A DNA stretch of 7,597 nt from Acidobacteriota bacterium (lineage in GTDB: Bacteria > Acidobacteriota > Terriglobia > UBA7540), in NCBI GenBank assembly GCA_021789565.1, contig JAJYJL010000344.1, forward strand, positions 1-7,597, read 5' to 3'. Positions within the stretch are counted from its first letter, which is position 1, and every line of letters begins with the position of its first letter. The notes under the pieces were generated by a model, which did no database searches, had not been told where the DNA came from, and worked only from the letters and a program-made list of their open reading frames with translations. Positions 1-7,484 of the stretch are shown piece by piece. A program made the translations under genes and the position numbers.

Positions 1-290
1 TGCCCGCAGGCGAAGAATCTCAGATACGAGCGACGCCGGTGGGTGACGTGGTCGCGGGTCCTTCCGCACAGCATCCCATACCGCGCCCCCAGCGCATCGA
101 GGACCCAGCGCAGCGTGACCTCGACCAAGCGGTGGGGCGGGAGGCTGAGATCCCCCGGTTCGAACTGCGGCCAGCCCGGCCGCCCGATCATCTTGCCGGT
201 GACGACCTTCATCTCGATCTTGATCGGGCCAGCGGCTTGGGCCGCGGGCGGCTGCGTGAGGCAGATGCGGACGAATGGAATCTCAAACAT
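1..290 (-). CDS. Hypothetical protein, N-terminal part, runs off left edge
   Basis: I do not recognise this protein. Reading the - strand from an ATG at 290 (start MFEIPFVRICLTQ) gives 96 codons without a stop, continuing past base 1. An in-frame TAG lies just upstream (297-299 on the - strand), so ATG 290 is the first possible start; AGGG about five bases before it is a weak ribosome binding site. Codon third positions are overwhelmingly G or C, and the product has a normal composition (for example the run MKVVTGKMIGRPGWPQFEPG). The + strand reading of the same bases is rich in R, P, D and H, as is usual for the antisense of a GC-rich gene. GC here is about 68%, well above the neighbouring helicase remnant, so it probably belongs to DNA joined next to the pPIWI_RE locus. 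No domain, membrane segment or transposase signature is visible. The alternative is non-coding high-GC sequence. Confidence 0.4.
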   Translation of the reverse strand, partial: MFEIPFVRICLTQPPAAQAAGPIKIEMKVVTGKMIGRPGWPQFEPGDLSLPPHRLVEVTLRWVLDALGARYGMLCGRTRDHVTHRRRSYLRFFACG

Positions 291-1634
291 AACACCCTAC
301 AAACTGCCGTGGACCGAGTCCACTTTCTCGTCCAAAGCCAGCCCCCAATCCGGGATGGGCAGTATTTTACCCAGTTGTACCTGTTGAAGCAGTTGGCACT
401 CCTCTTGAGCGGAGGAAATCCCGACAGCCCCGAATACCGATTTCTCGAAGAACAAATGTTTTCGCCCTTTCGCGATGACCCCTTCGGCGAACATACACGC
501 ACGGACCTCAGCGATTTGGCGATGAGCATGCTCAGCATCGCTGGAGACGCTCTTCATGTTCGTACCCGCGAATGGCTGGCGAAGCATTCCCCAGCCACAT
601 TCTGGCAGAACGCTGATGAGGGGGCCAAGAAACGAGCGGTCGAGTTGCTGGAATTTGCAGTGGCCACGACCATTCTGACGAACCGCATTGACGATGTGTT
701 GCACGACTGGCAGAGCATCGAACACTCACTCGACCTAGAGGGAACAGGGAAGCGTCAACTGGGCGCCCTTCCCGAGGATTTCATTCCTTTCATGCCTACG
801 TCCCCCATGGGGAATGTGCTGGCGCTGCAGTTCGTCCCAACGCATGGACATCATTCGAATGAGCGCACTTTGCGTTTCTTCCACTGCGGCGGCATCGGAC
901 GCTGGCTTCTCCTTCATTTCCATGAATTGATGGCAGCAGATGGAATTGCCGGGCCGCATGTGTTACTCATGTCCGGATCGTCCTGGTCCGGACCATCACG
1001 CTATGATCTTCTGGTCCCAGTCACAGGTGTTATGCGCCCATCCGCCGATCAGATTGCCGGCATCGAGCAATCTACGTTTCGCTTCGAGTGGTTATCCGAC
1101 CCGGAGACTCACCTGCCGATCCAGGTCTCCGGCAAGGAAGGAGACGATCGGCTCCGCGCACTGGGCACGATTCTGTATCAATTGGTTCGAGGCGGGGGAC
1201 TCGACGGGACAGGTCCTAGCCGCCTTGAGCTTGATGCTCAAGCGCTGCCGCCGCACCGGCGCAAAATCGCCCTAATCGTCGGAAGCTACGCGGAAGCGGA
1301 TGCCGTCACCCGCAAGCTTTACGAACTCCGGCCGGACTGGAAGAAAGACGAGGTCGTCGTTCCCGTAGCTCCAGACGATGATCCATTGGACGGATCGCCA
1401 CTTCCTTGGATCCGTCGAGGTATGTTATATCGATTCCGGGATCGAACCACCAGTTGGATTCTGGTGACCCCACTCATGGCGTTCGAACGGGGACACAATA
1501 TTCTGAATGAGGACGACGTCGCCGCTCTGGGTGCGGTTTATTTCCTGATTCGACCCCACCAGCGCCCGGACGATATTTCCCCGATCATCGCGGGGATTAA
1601 CCGTTGGGGGCTGGAACACGGTGACGACAAGTGG

Positions 1635-1637
1635 TGA
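1635..1637 (+). other. In-frame TGA inside the helicase gene
   Basis: The codon follows ...GDDKW (TGG at 1632-1634) and precedes AQQDTLVHGRVAEAV. The frame before and after is the same (39, 1635, 1806 and 2082 are all in phase), no other stop occurs up to TGA 2082-2084, and the downstream part contains the expected motif VI. It is therefore a point nonsense change, not a frameshift. A single base change from TGG (W), CGA (R), GGA (G) or TCA (S) would produce it. A sequencing error, or stop readthrough, cannot be excluded. Confidence 0.85.
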
Positions 1638-2051
1638 GCTCAACAAGATACGCTGGTACACGGGCGGGTCGCCGAAGCGGTTGTCCGTTTCCGCCAGGAG
1701 GCGTTCGCCGAATGGCGCCGCCGACTGAATCGCCCCGTATCGTTTAGCCACATCCCCCCGACCTCACCTGAGCACGCCGAGGCGGTTTGGAACCAACTCG
1801 TCCCCATGTGGCAGGTGATCGGGCGCGCAGTCCGCGGGGGTCAGAGTGCGCGGGTATATTTTGTGGATGCCGCCTTTGCCCCGCGCACCGCGCGGAACGA
1901 GATCCCTGCAGATGACATTCAATCTAGTCTGCTCTTGGCGATGCGTGCTCAACTTCGTTCGTATTTCGATCCTAACTCTCGGCGACCCGCGCGTGATCGC
2001 GCCCTCGCCGAGGCGCTCTACCGTCCTCTTTATCTCGCACTCAAGAACATC

Positions 2052-2057
2052 GGAGGG
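2052..2057 (+). promoter_or_regulatory. Ribosome binding site of the pPIWI_RE gene
   Basis: GGAGGG lies 7 bases before ATG 2065 and inside the last helicase codons. It decides the start: the frame is open back to 1846, but the 73 extra codons lie over real helicase coding sequence and have no comparable site. Translation reaching the helicase end would pass directly over it, as in coupled gene pairs. Confidence 0.8.
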
Positions 2058-2064
2058 TTGCCCC

Positions 2065-4761
2065 ATGACAAAGACGAAATATGACCATGTGCAGACCTTA
2101 GCCTGGGTCCTCACCGGAGCAGACATGCCCCGGTCGATTCAAAGACTCGCGTTACCCGAGGAATGGAGGCACCTCCTCAATCGGTTATGGACGGAAATCA
2201 AGCGGGATATTGAAGACGACGCGGAAATCGCGGACGAGACCGAAATGTATTCTTTTCCGGTCACCAGTCTCAACGCGACGCTTCGCGCCACAATGAGCGA
2301 TTTGGTGTCTATTCGCAAAGGGGTGGCTTCCCCACCCCGACCGGGCGATTCATCAAACCAGTGGCTCCTGAGCCATGAGCCCATTGACCCCGAGCTTTTG
2401 GCCCTGGTTGTTAAGGAATGGGCGCGCGTGACCTTTAAGCATGCGAGCGTGACCAGTCGTCATCACCTCATGGACCGATTGGACTCTTCCGACTTACGTT
2501 GGAAGCCCGAAACCGTGAACCTCGCACAGTGTGGAACCGCTCCGAATGGCACCGCCGATCCCTCACAGGTGCATTTCAGTTTGTTGCCGGATTGGATTGC
2601 GAACCGGCTCACGCAGCCCGATGTCGTTCTACAGTTGGGTGAGAGGCCACTCCGGTTCTGCCGTTGCGCCAGTCCCGAAGACGGGGGAGCCGAGATCATT
2701 TCATGGGAACCATTCAGGTACGGAGACGACTGGCCGTTCTCGGTGCTTCTCACCTTTACGGTTCAGACAGTGCCGTTCCAACCTTATCCCGTCATCCATT
2801 GCGATGTGGGCATCCGTCGCTGGGCTGGACGCAAGGTCACCTGGACGGGCACCGCCGGAGACGCGACCACCGTGTACTTGCGATCAAAGGTAGGATGGCT
2901 GCCCGGTGAACATCGCGACTGCTTTGTGACGGCGAGCATGAAATGGTATCAAGGGGGCATGGCGTGGAGTGACCATTTGGCAGAAATTCTAGACCACTTG
3001 ACGCCGCTTCAACCCAAATATCCCTCGGCTCAGGGGCTGTTGGCCGAACCCGCGTATTGGTTGAATTTCGGCAATCCCATTGCGGCCGTCGTTTTCGATC
3101 AGGGGATGCACTTTGAAAACGGGGACAACGGGACGGGACATGAGGTGGAGGCGGGCATCAGTGTCTTCGATCGCTACCGAATTGCAGACCAAATCGTGCC
3201 TTATCTGAAGCCCTACTTGGATTTTGCTCCGGAACTTGCCAGAGCGCCTCAGGTTCGCTGTACGAAAAGCAACCGCCTTTTTCAAAAGGACTGGGCTCAT
3301 CCCAAGGATGATAAGGAGGCAGTCAGCTTCGGCAAAGCGATGGAAGAAGAGATGATGCCGCGCCAGAATGCCATCGCAGCAGCACTGGACAGTTCTCCCC
3401 TTACGGTGGAACTTTGGACGCAGGATGAAAAGGGCGAGATCGCCCGTGAAATGAAAGCCATCGTTGCGGGGAATTTGGGCGAAGGGCGCGATTCAAGTAT
3501 CCGTTATCGAACCCGATCACTCGGTGCGATAGGGCGCGAACTGGAAGTAAAGAGCAGAGAAAGGTACACGTCAGGGACTGACGTCCGGGCGGCGATCGAG
3601 CAGCGCGTCCGCGAAATCGAAGGACATCTTTCACCCTTTTCAGGTCCAACCTTAGCTATCATCGAAATCCAACCACGTCGCGACTTCGATCCTCGAAAGC
3701 ACACTGACCCCAAAGCCGCCCTCCGGATCGGTGCCGCAAGACGCGGTTGCCATTCGCAGTTTATCACCACCAGTACCAAGGTCGTCGCCGAGCGTTGCTT
3801 CTCTGCCCTGCGGGACGGACTGCGCCAATTAGGCGTCGTGGGAGAGCTGCCCACTGTCGCGTCAGCCGATTTTCCCGCCCCTGTACACTACGTCGGGATA
3901 TGGCTGGCTAACATGCAGCGGCGCGGCAGCCCCACACTCAAGGCGGTGCGCGTTCCGATTGCGGTCCATTTGCGTTCGGATGGACAGGGTGGTATTCGAG
4001 TGAAAGTACCTGGCTTCGACCGGTGGTATGGCTACCGCGAGGCACAACTTTTGCTTGCCACAGACCAGTATCACAACCTGGTCGGCGAGAAAGGTCAGAA
4101 GGAGACGACAGTTACCGTTGCTAGCTTCGTCCGAGAGTTACTCTCGCAGGACCTGCGGGCCCTCAATGAGCCTGTCCTGCTAATGGTAAATGCTCATAAC
4201 CTGCGCGGGCGGCATGCGTGGTCTTGGCTGCAAAACCCACAAATCACGCAGGACCGTATCGCCTTTGGCGCCGAGGAGCCGGTGCCCGTCAGCGAGAACT
4301 GGCCTAACCTGCGCATCGCGCGCATTCGCGGTGCCGACCGCCACGAGACTCCCGAATGGTATGCGGAAGACGCGGACGACGAAATGCGGGGAAATTCGAC
4401 TGGGCTATGGGTCATGGGAGACCGCGTATTTGCATCGACTGCGCAGAAGCCAGCCCAATTCAGAAGGTTCATAGATCGCAGCTCCAAGATATCGGCGTGG
4501 ACGGACCGCAATGGCAGAAGCTACGAGCCTCGGCCTTTTCGATACGCCTGGAATCCCGTTCTCTATGAGATTACCCTCCCGTGTCTTCAACCCGGAGACG
4601 ATCCAGTTGCATGGGCCACCTTGGTTCATCGGCTTCGCGACACGGCGATCCAGTTTAATGAGGCGACCGCGCTCCCCCTGCCGCTGCACCTCGCCCAGAA
4701 GATTGAAGAGTATGTATTGCCACGGAATCCGAAGCCGTTAGCTGGCGAGCGAGCTCATTGA
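2065..4761 (+). CDS. pPIWI_RE family PIWI/Argonaute-like protein
   Basis: This 898-residue protein is the core of a pPIWI_RE system, a bacterial PIWI-superfamily branch predicted to use a nucleic-acid guide or to recognise R-loops of invading plasmids or phages. Three family regions are seen in order. The N-terminal pPIWI_RE module (about 1-480) carries FTVQTVPFQ at 231-239 and GIRRW at 249-253. The MID-like domain (about 520-600) carries IEIQP at 533-537, DPKAALRIG at 548-556 and SQFITT at 564-569. The RNase H-like PIWI domain (about 620-890) carries RVPIAVHLRSDG at 629-640, VNAHNLRGRHAWSWLQ at 708-723, RIARIRG...HETPEW at 750-765, STGLW at 778-782, WNPVLYEI at 829-836 and ATALPLPLHLAQ at 867-878. 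Length and domain order fit a complete member. The R and E that name the family probably lie in the 750-765 segment; this is inference. A full acidic catalytic set is not obvious: D639 and D667 are only candidates, so nuclease activity is uncertain. There is no signal peptide or membrane segment, so it should be cytoplasmic. No frameshift or stop is present, unlike the helicase just upstream. Confidence 0.88.
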   Translation: MTKTKYDHVQTLAWVLTGADMPRSIQRLALPEEWRHLLNRLWTEIKRDIEDDAEIADETEMYSFPVTSLNATLRATMSDLVSIRKGVASPPRPGDSSNQWLLSHEPIDPELLALVVKEWARVTFKHASVTSRHHLMDRLDSSDLRWKPETVNLAQCGTAPNGTADPSQVHFSLLPDWIANRLTQPDVVLQLGERPLRFCRCASPEDGGAEIISWEPFRYGDDWPFSVLLTFTVQTVPFQPYPVIHCDVGIRRWAGRKVTWTGTAGDATTVYLRSKVGWLPGEHRDCFVTASMKWYQGGMAWSDHLAEILDHLTPLQPKYPSAQGLLAEPAYWLNFGNPIAAVVFDQGMHFENGDNGTGHEVEAGISVFDRYRIADQIVPYLKPYLDFAPELARAPQVRCTKSNRLFQKDWAHPKDDKEAVSFGKAMEEEMMPRQNAIAAALDSSPLTVELWTQDEKGEIAREMKAIVAGNLGEGRDSSIRYRTRSLGAIGRELEVKSRERYTSGTDVRAAIEQRVREIEGHLSPFSGPTLAIIEIQPRRDFDPRKHTDPKAALRIGAARRGCHSQFITTSTKVVAERCFSALRDGLRQLGVVGELPTVASADFPAPVHYVGIWLANMQRRGSPTLKAVRVPIAVHLRSDGQGGIRVKVPGFDRWYGYREAQLLLATDQYHNLVGEKGQKETTVTVASFVRELLSQDLRALNEPVLLMVNAHNLRGRHAWSWLQNPQITQDRIAFGAEEPVPVSENWPNLRIARIRGADRHETPEWYAEDADDEMRGNSTGLWVMGDRVFASTAQKPAQFRRFIDRSSKISAWTDRNGRSYEPRPFRYAWNPVLYEITLPCLQPGDDPVAWATLVHRLRDTAIQFNEATALPLPLHLAQKIEEYVLPRNPKPLAGERAH

Positions 4762-4785
4762 GACAAATCGTTCTGGCAAGTTGGC

Positions 4786-4815
4786 TTGGCGTGGTGAGGC
4801 AAAAGTCTGTACAAT
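4786..4815 (+). promoter_or_regulatory. Possible sigma70 promoter for the two downstream genes
   Basis: TTGGCG at 4786-4791 (4 of 6 to TTGACA) and TACAAT at 4810-4815 (5 of 6 to TATAAT) are separated by 18 bases, within the 140-base gap after the pPIWI_RE gene. Transcription would begin near 4822 and give a leader of about 80 bases before ATG 4902. The match is only visual. If real, the next two genes form their own transcription unit. Confidence 0.4.
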
Positions 4816-4887
4816 ACTATCGACAAACCCAGATGGCATAGGTGGTTCGCGTTCGAGCCGGTAAAGCATATTTCTCTCTAGGCGGAC

Positions 4888-4894
4888 AAGGGGG
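4888..4894 (+). promoter_or_regulatory. Ribosome binding site deciding the start at 4902
   Basis: AAGGGGG lies 7 bases before ATG 4902. The frame also has GTG at 4842, which would add 20 residues but has no purine-rich site at a suitable distance. Confidence 0.7.
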
Positions 4895-4901
4895 TTTCTA
4901 C

Positions 4902-5774
4902 ATGACGACTGCTATTCCAGCGTTGCCGGTGGATATTATTCAAACTCGAATAAAGGGCCCTCCCCAGCGTGGGCTGGAGTTGATTTGCCGCGTCAAGAAT
5001 CCGACGAGTTCCGATCTAGCTATTCTCGTGGCATGGATCACTGTGGAGACATTGAACGGTTTGTCTCTGGGTGAGGGATGGCTGTTCCATTCGATGCATA
5101 ACCGGGTGGACCCAGCAATCATTCGCGCCGGTGACAGGGCCGATGGAGCTATCCTGATCGGTCTGCCGGCAACGGTGTTGCATCAGATCGAGGACAGGAG
5201 GCAGGGAAATGACATCGAGTTGCGGATCTCGTCCCGCGTGACCGCATCGATTGTCGAACAAGTCAATGATCGACGGATCTTGGGGTTGCCCTTCGAGACC
5301 AGTTTTGGGCAGCCAACAAATGGCTACCTAGAGTATCGTATCCCTCAATCCGATTGGGTGCAGAACCTGAAAACCCTTGGATGGTCGGAGCTCGAAATTC
5401 TAGAGCTCCCATCCGCCAGACTCCGCGCAGATCCTCGGCTTGGTCGTGCTCTCGGGCGCTTGGAAGATGCGCTCGAGTGTCACCGCCGCGGCGAGTGGGA
5501 AGAGGCCATGGCGAACTGCCGCAAGGCTTTTGAGGCAGTGATGCTGGATGTGAGCGGGAAAGACGATATGAGGCAGGCCAGTGAGGAGACGTTACGTGCC
5601 CTAGTGGGCGATACTCCCAAAGTTGTTCGGCTCAATAAGGTGATTTCCGAACTGAGCAAGTACCTGCATCTAGCGAGACACGAAGCGAGCGAGCCCATAT
5701 TGGTTACACGTGCCGATGCACAACTATCGATTCATTTGACTGCTGCGCTCCTGGATTATCTGGCGAACGCGTGA
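4902..5774 (+). CDS. Unrecognised 290-residue protein with helical, possibly HEPN-like C-terminus
   Basis: I do not recognise a named family. The protein begins MTTAIPALPVDIIQTRIKG. Residues ~1-150 alternate short hydrophobic strands with charged turns and look like a beta-sandwich. YRIPQSDWVQNLKTLGWSE then leads into a helical part. There, RRGEWEEAMANCRKAFEAV (195-213) has the spacing of a paired-helix fold in which cells of A, C and E line one face, and YLHLARHE (254-261) is followed by TRADAQLSIHLTAALLDYLA (269-288), again strongly helical. Such a helical bundle recalls HEPN-like or abortive-infection C-termini, but the typical R-x4-6-H catalytic motif is not clear; R259 and H260 sit too close. 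There is no signal peptide or membrane segment. It sits 140 bases after the pPIWI_RE gene and 99 bases before the predicted nuclease gene, on the same strand, so a shared role in defence is plausible, though this rests on position alone. Start chosen by the AAGGGGG site. Confidence 0.75.
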   Translation: MTTAIPALPVDIIQTRIKGPPQRGLELICRVKNPTSSDLAILVAWITVETLNGLSLGEGWLFHSMHNRVDPAIIRAGDRADGAILIGLPATVLHQIEDRRQGNDIELRISSRVTASIVEQVNDRRILGLPFETSFGQPTNGYLEYRIPQSDWVQNLKTLGWSELEILELPSARLRADPRLGRALGRLEDALECHRRGEWEEAMANCRKAFEAVMLDVSGKDDMRQASEETLRALVGDTPKVVRLNKVISELSKYLHLARHEASEPILVTRADAQLSIHLTAALLDYLANA

Positions 5775-5873
5775 TCAGTATGCCCATGATGTTCAATAGA
5801 CGCGTGCGGAGTAAATGGCGTTACCGGCAACAGATAGAAGGTGCAAACCAGTTAGTGGAGTCATCAACAGAAT

Positions 5874-7484
5874 ATGGGTAGTTCAAACGAAAAGACACTA
5901 AAGTTGATCATCCGCAAAGCCAAGCCCGTCAGCGTGCGCTCGCACCGATACGGCACTATCCGTGTGCGACGGTTGACTTTTGGTGATATGGTTTTCCTGG
6001 AGAGCCTGCTCCACGATGACCTGCCGGCGCGTGACTTTACAGTGAAGCTGATACAGCATCAAGTGTCAGCCCCCCCAGATGCGATGCAGGATGTCCCCCA
6101 TTGGAAGAAACGGTTGCTGCTTCGCGTCGTAAACGCCTGGGTGGAGCGCGACAAGCTTGGTCGGAACGCATCGTCACCAGTCGCAACATGCGATGAATTC
6201 AAGCAGGCCGTCACAGATTACGTGGCGCAGCAACATCGACAAATGCAGGCGGCGATCGAATCCGTTGAGAGGAGTTACCGCGAGACAATTGCGCCAGCGC
6301 TCAGCACTGCCACGTCAAGTCTATCTCGTGTGTCTGACTTGATGGCGAGCAGGCTCGACGCGATATACAAGGACAACCTTATTATCGCGCGCCAAATGGA
6401 CAGCGCTTTTGAATTAGGGGCTGCCTCCAAAATCGGAGAGGCGATGGCGCGTGTTACGATCGATCGTTCGCAGATAGAAAACTTGGAATCCGTGATGACT
6501 CGAATGACCGCTGATATAGTGCCACCTTGGGTCGAGGAAACTAGACTCGCACGTCAGGCGATGGTGGACTCACTGGCATCGTCGGCTCCGGCGTTCAAGG
6601 TCACCAACCAAATGGACCTCCTGTCTCAAAGCATTGAGAAACAACTGATACAGGCCGATGCCTTTCAGCAGGCCGCCTCCGTCTCCTCCCACCTGGCAGA
6701 GGCGGCAAACTGGGCCAAGATGTCGCAGATCACACTCCTCGCAGAAACATCTTTGTCGAAAGTGCAGCCGCCGAACATTGCCAGCCTGCTTAACGTGGAG
6801 CAAGAGCTTCGGGATATTGTACGGGGAGCATTTGCCCAGTTCTCCAGATCCTTTGCCGATTTGTACCAACCGCCCGCGCATTTGCTCCACGGCTCAGTCC
6901 CCTCTAGGAACGTTTTCAGGCTGCCGCCGGTTGAGTATTTCACGGGAGCTCAACTTGTAGAATCGATATCGATCGACGAAGCAATCCGCGATATTACGCC
7001 ACAGCAACAACAGACCAAGGCCGAAATCGCGAGCGAAACCGCGGAATCCCTGCCTGCTCTGTTGGCACAGTTGAACCCCGCGCTTGTGCAGCTTTGGCGG
7101 GGGGCGAAACAAGCACTCAGATCGGATAATCCTGATCGCGTCAGACATTTTGCTATATCAATTCGGGAGTTGACGACACAGGTTTTGCATCTCCTTGCTC
7201 CGGATGATCAGATTCGCGCGTGGAGCAATTCGCCTGATCACTTTAGCCAAGGCCGCCCAACCCGGAGAGCGCGGCTCCAATTCATCTACCGCAAAGTCAC
7301 GAACGACAAGTTCGGCAGCTTTGTGGAAAGCGACATCACCACAGGCCTGGCGCTGCTTGATTTGTTTCAAACGGGAACACACGGAGTCACTGTCGAATAC
7401 ACCCCGGCGCAACTCGATGCCATGGCGCTGAAAATGGATGCCCTTATCCGATTCATCCTCGAAATCTCAGCAGGTAATGGATGA
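5874..7484 (+). CDS. Predicted pPIWI-associating nuclease domain protein
   Basis: The C-terminal ~135 residues of this 536-residue protein resemble the predicted pPIWI-associating nuclease family, which was defined by its neighbourhood to PIWI-like genes. What is seen: NPDRVRHFAISIREL at 419-433, LLAPDDQIRAWS at 440-451, GRPTRRARLQFIYRK at 460-474, FVESDITTGLALLDLF at 483-498 and GTHGV at 501-505. The polar residues R424, H425, R431, R464, R465, R467 and H503 are candidates for the active or RNA-binding site; the assignment is from memory of the family pattern. Residues ~85-400 are long polar helices rich in A, S, Q and E without membrane segments, probably a coiled-coil or sensor region. The first ~75 residues form a separate small region (TIRVRRLTFGDMVFLESLL) that I cannot place. 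ATG 5874 is the first start after an in-frame TAG at 5853; GGAG at 5857-5860 is 13 bases away, longer than ideal, so expression may depend on the gene upstream. The 99-base gap shows no convincing promoter. The gene is intact. Confidence 0.72.
   Translation: MGSSNEKTLKLIIRKAKPVSVRSHRYGTIRVRRLTFGDMVFLESLLHDDLPARDFTVKLIQHQVSAPPDAMQDVPHWKKRLLLRVVNAWVERDKLGRNASSPVATCDEFKQAVTDYVAQQHRQMQAAIESVERSYRETIAPALSTATSSLSRVSDLMASRLDAIYKDNLIIARQMDSAFELGAASKIGEAMARVTIDRSQIENLESVMTRMTADIVPPWVEETRLARQAMVDSLASSAPAFKVTNQMDLLSQSIEKQLIQADAFQQAASVSSHLAEAANWAKMSQITLLAETSLSKVQPPNIASLLNVEQELRDIVRGAFAQFSRSFADLYQPPAHLLHGSVPSRNVFRLPPVEYFTGAQLVESISIDEAIRDITPQQQQTKAEIASETAESLPALLAQLNPALVQLWRGAKQALRSDNPDRVRHFAISIRELTTQVLHLLAPDDQIRAWSNSPDHFSQGRPTRRARLQFIYRKVTNDKFGSFVESDITTGLALLDLFQTGTHGVTVEYTPAQLDAMALKMDALIRFILEISAGNG

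Larger units (their letters stand above)
291..2084 (+). pseudogene. pPIWI_RE-associated DinG-type helicase, truncated and interrupted
   Basis: This is the C-terminal half of the superfamily 2 DinG-like helicase found beside pPIWI_RE genes, which would unwind duplex or R-loop targets for its partner. What is seen: VLLMSGSSWSG at 960-992, the place of the conserved SGTS/TSAT-like segment of lobe 2; KIALIVGSYAEAD near 1263-1301; WILVTPLMAFERGHNI at 1455-1502; FLIRPHQRPDDIS at 1542-1580; and motif VI WQVIGRAVRGG at 1809-1841, followed by RVYFVDAAFAP at 1851-1883. The ATPase lobe with Walker A and B is absent: the frame is open back to 39, but its first ~80 residues are R/P/D-rich antisense-like sequence of a GC-rich stretch. 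An in-frame TGA at 1635-1637 splits the rest into about 448 and 149 codons, and the next in-frame start is only at 1806. The left boundary is an estimate. The end overlaps the pPIWI_RE start by 20 bases, so the pair was once translationally coupled. The open + strand reading frame, seen alone, is 39-1637. Confidence 0.8.

Noticed and set aside
39..287. Use of the open + strand frame from 39 as the start of the helicase
   Set aside because: The first ~80 residues are R/P/D/H-rich antisense-like sequence in a 68% GC stretch, show no helicase motif and have no ribosome binding site; they are open by composition.
297..725. 142-codon frame on the - strand
   Set aside because: It is the antisense of the helicase remnant, whose + frame shows real family motifs.
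971..993. Perfect 7-bp inverted repeat GTCCGGA/TCCGGAC with a 9-base loop
   Set aside because: It lies inside the conserved SGSSWSG coding segment and is explained by serine, glycine and proline codons; no T-run or regulatory context.
1846..2064. Start of the pPIWI_RE gene at 1846, giving 971 residues
   Set aside because: The extra 73 codons lie over helicase motif VI coding sequence in another frame, while ATG 2065 has a GGAGGG at ideal distance.
4842..4901. GTG start at 4842 for the 290-residue protein
   Set aside because: No ribosome binding site precedes it; ATG 4902 has AAGGGGG 7 bases upstream.
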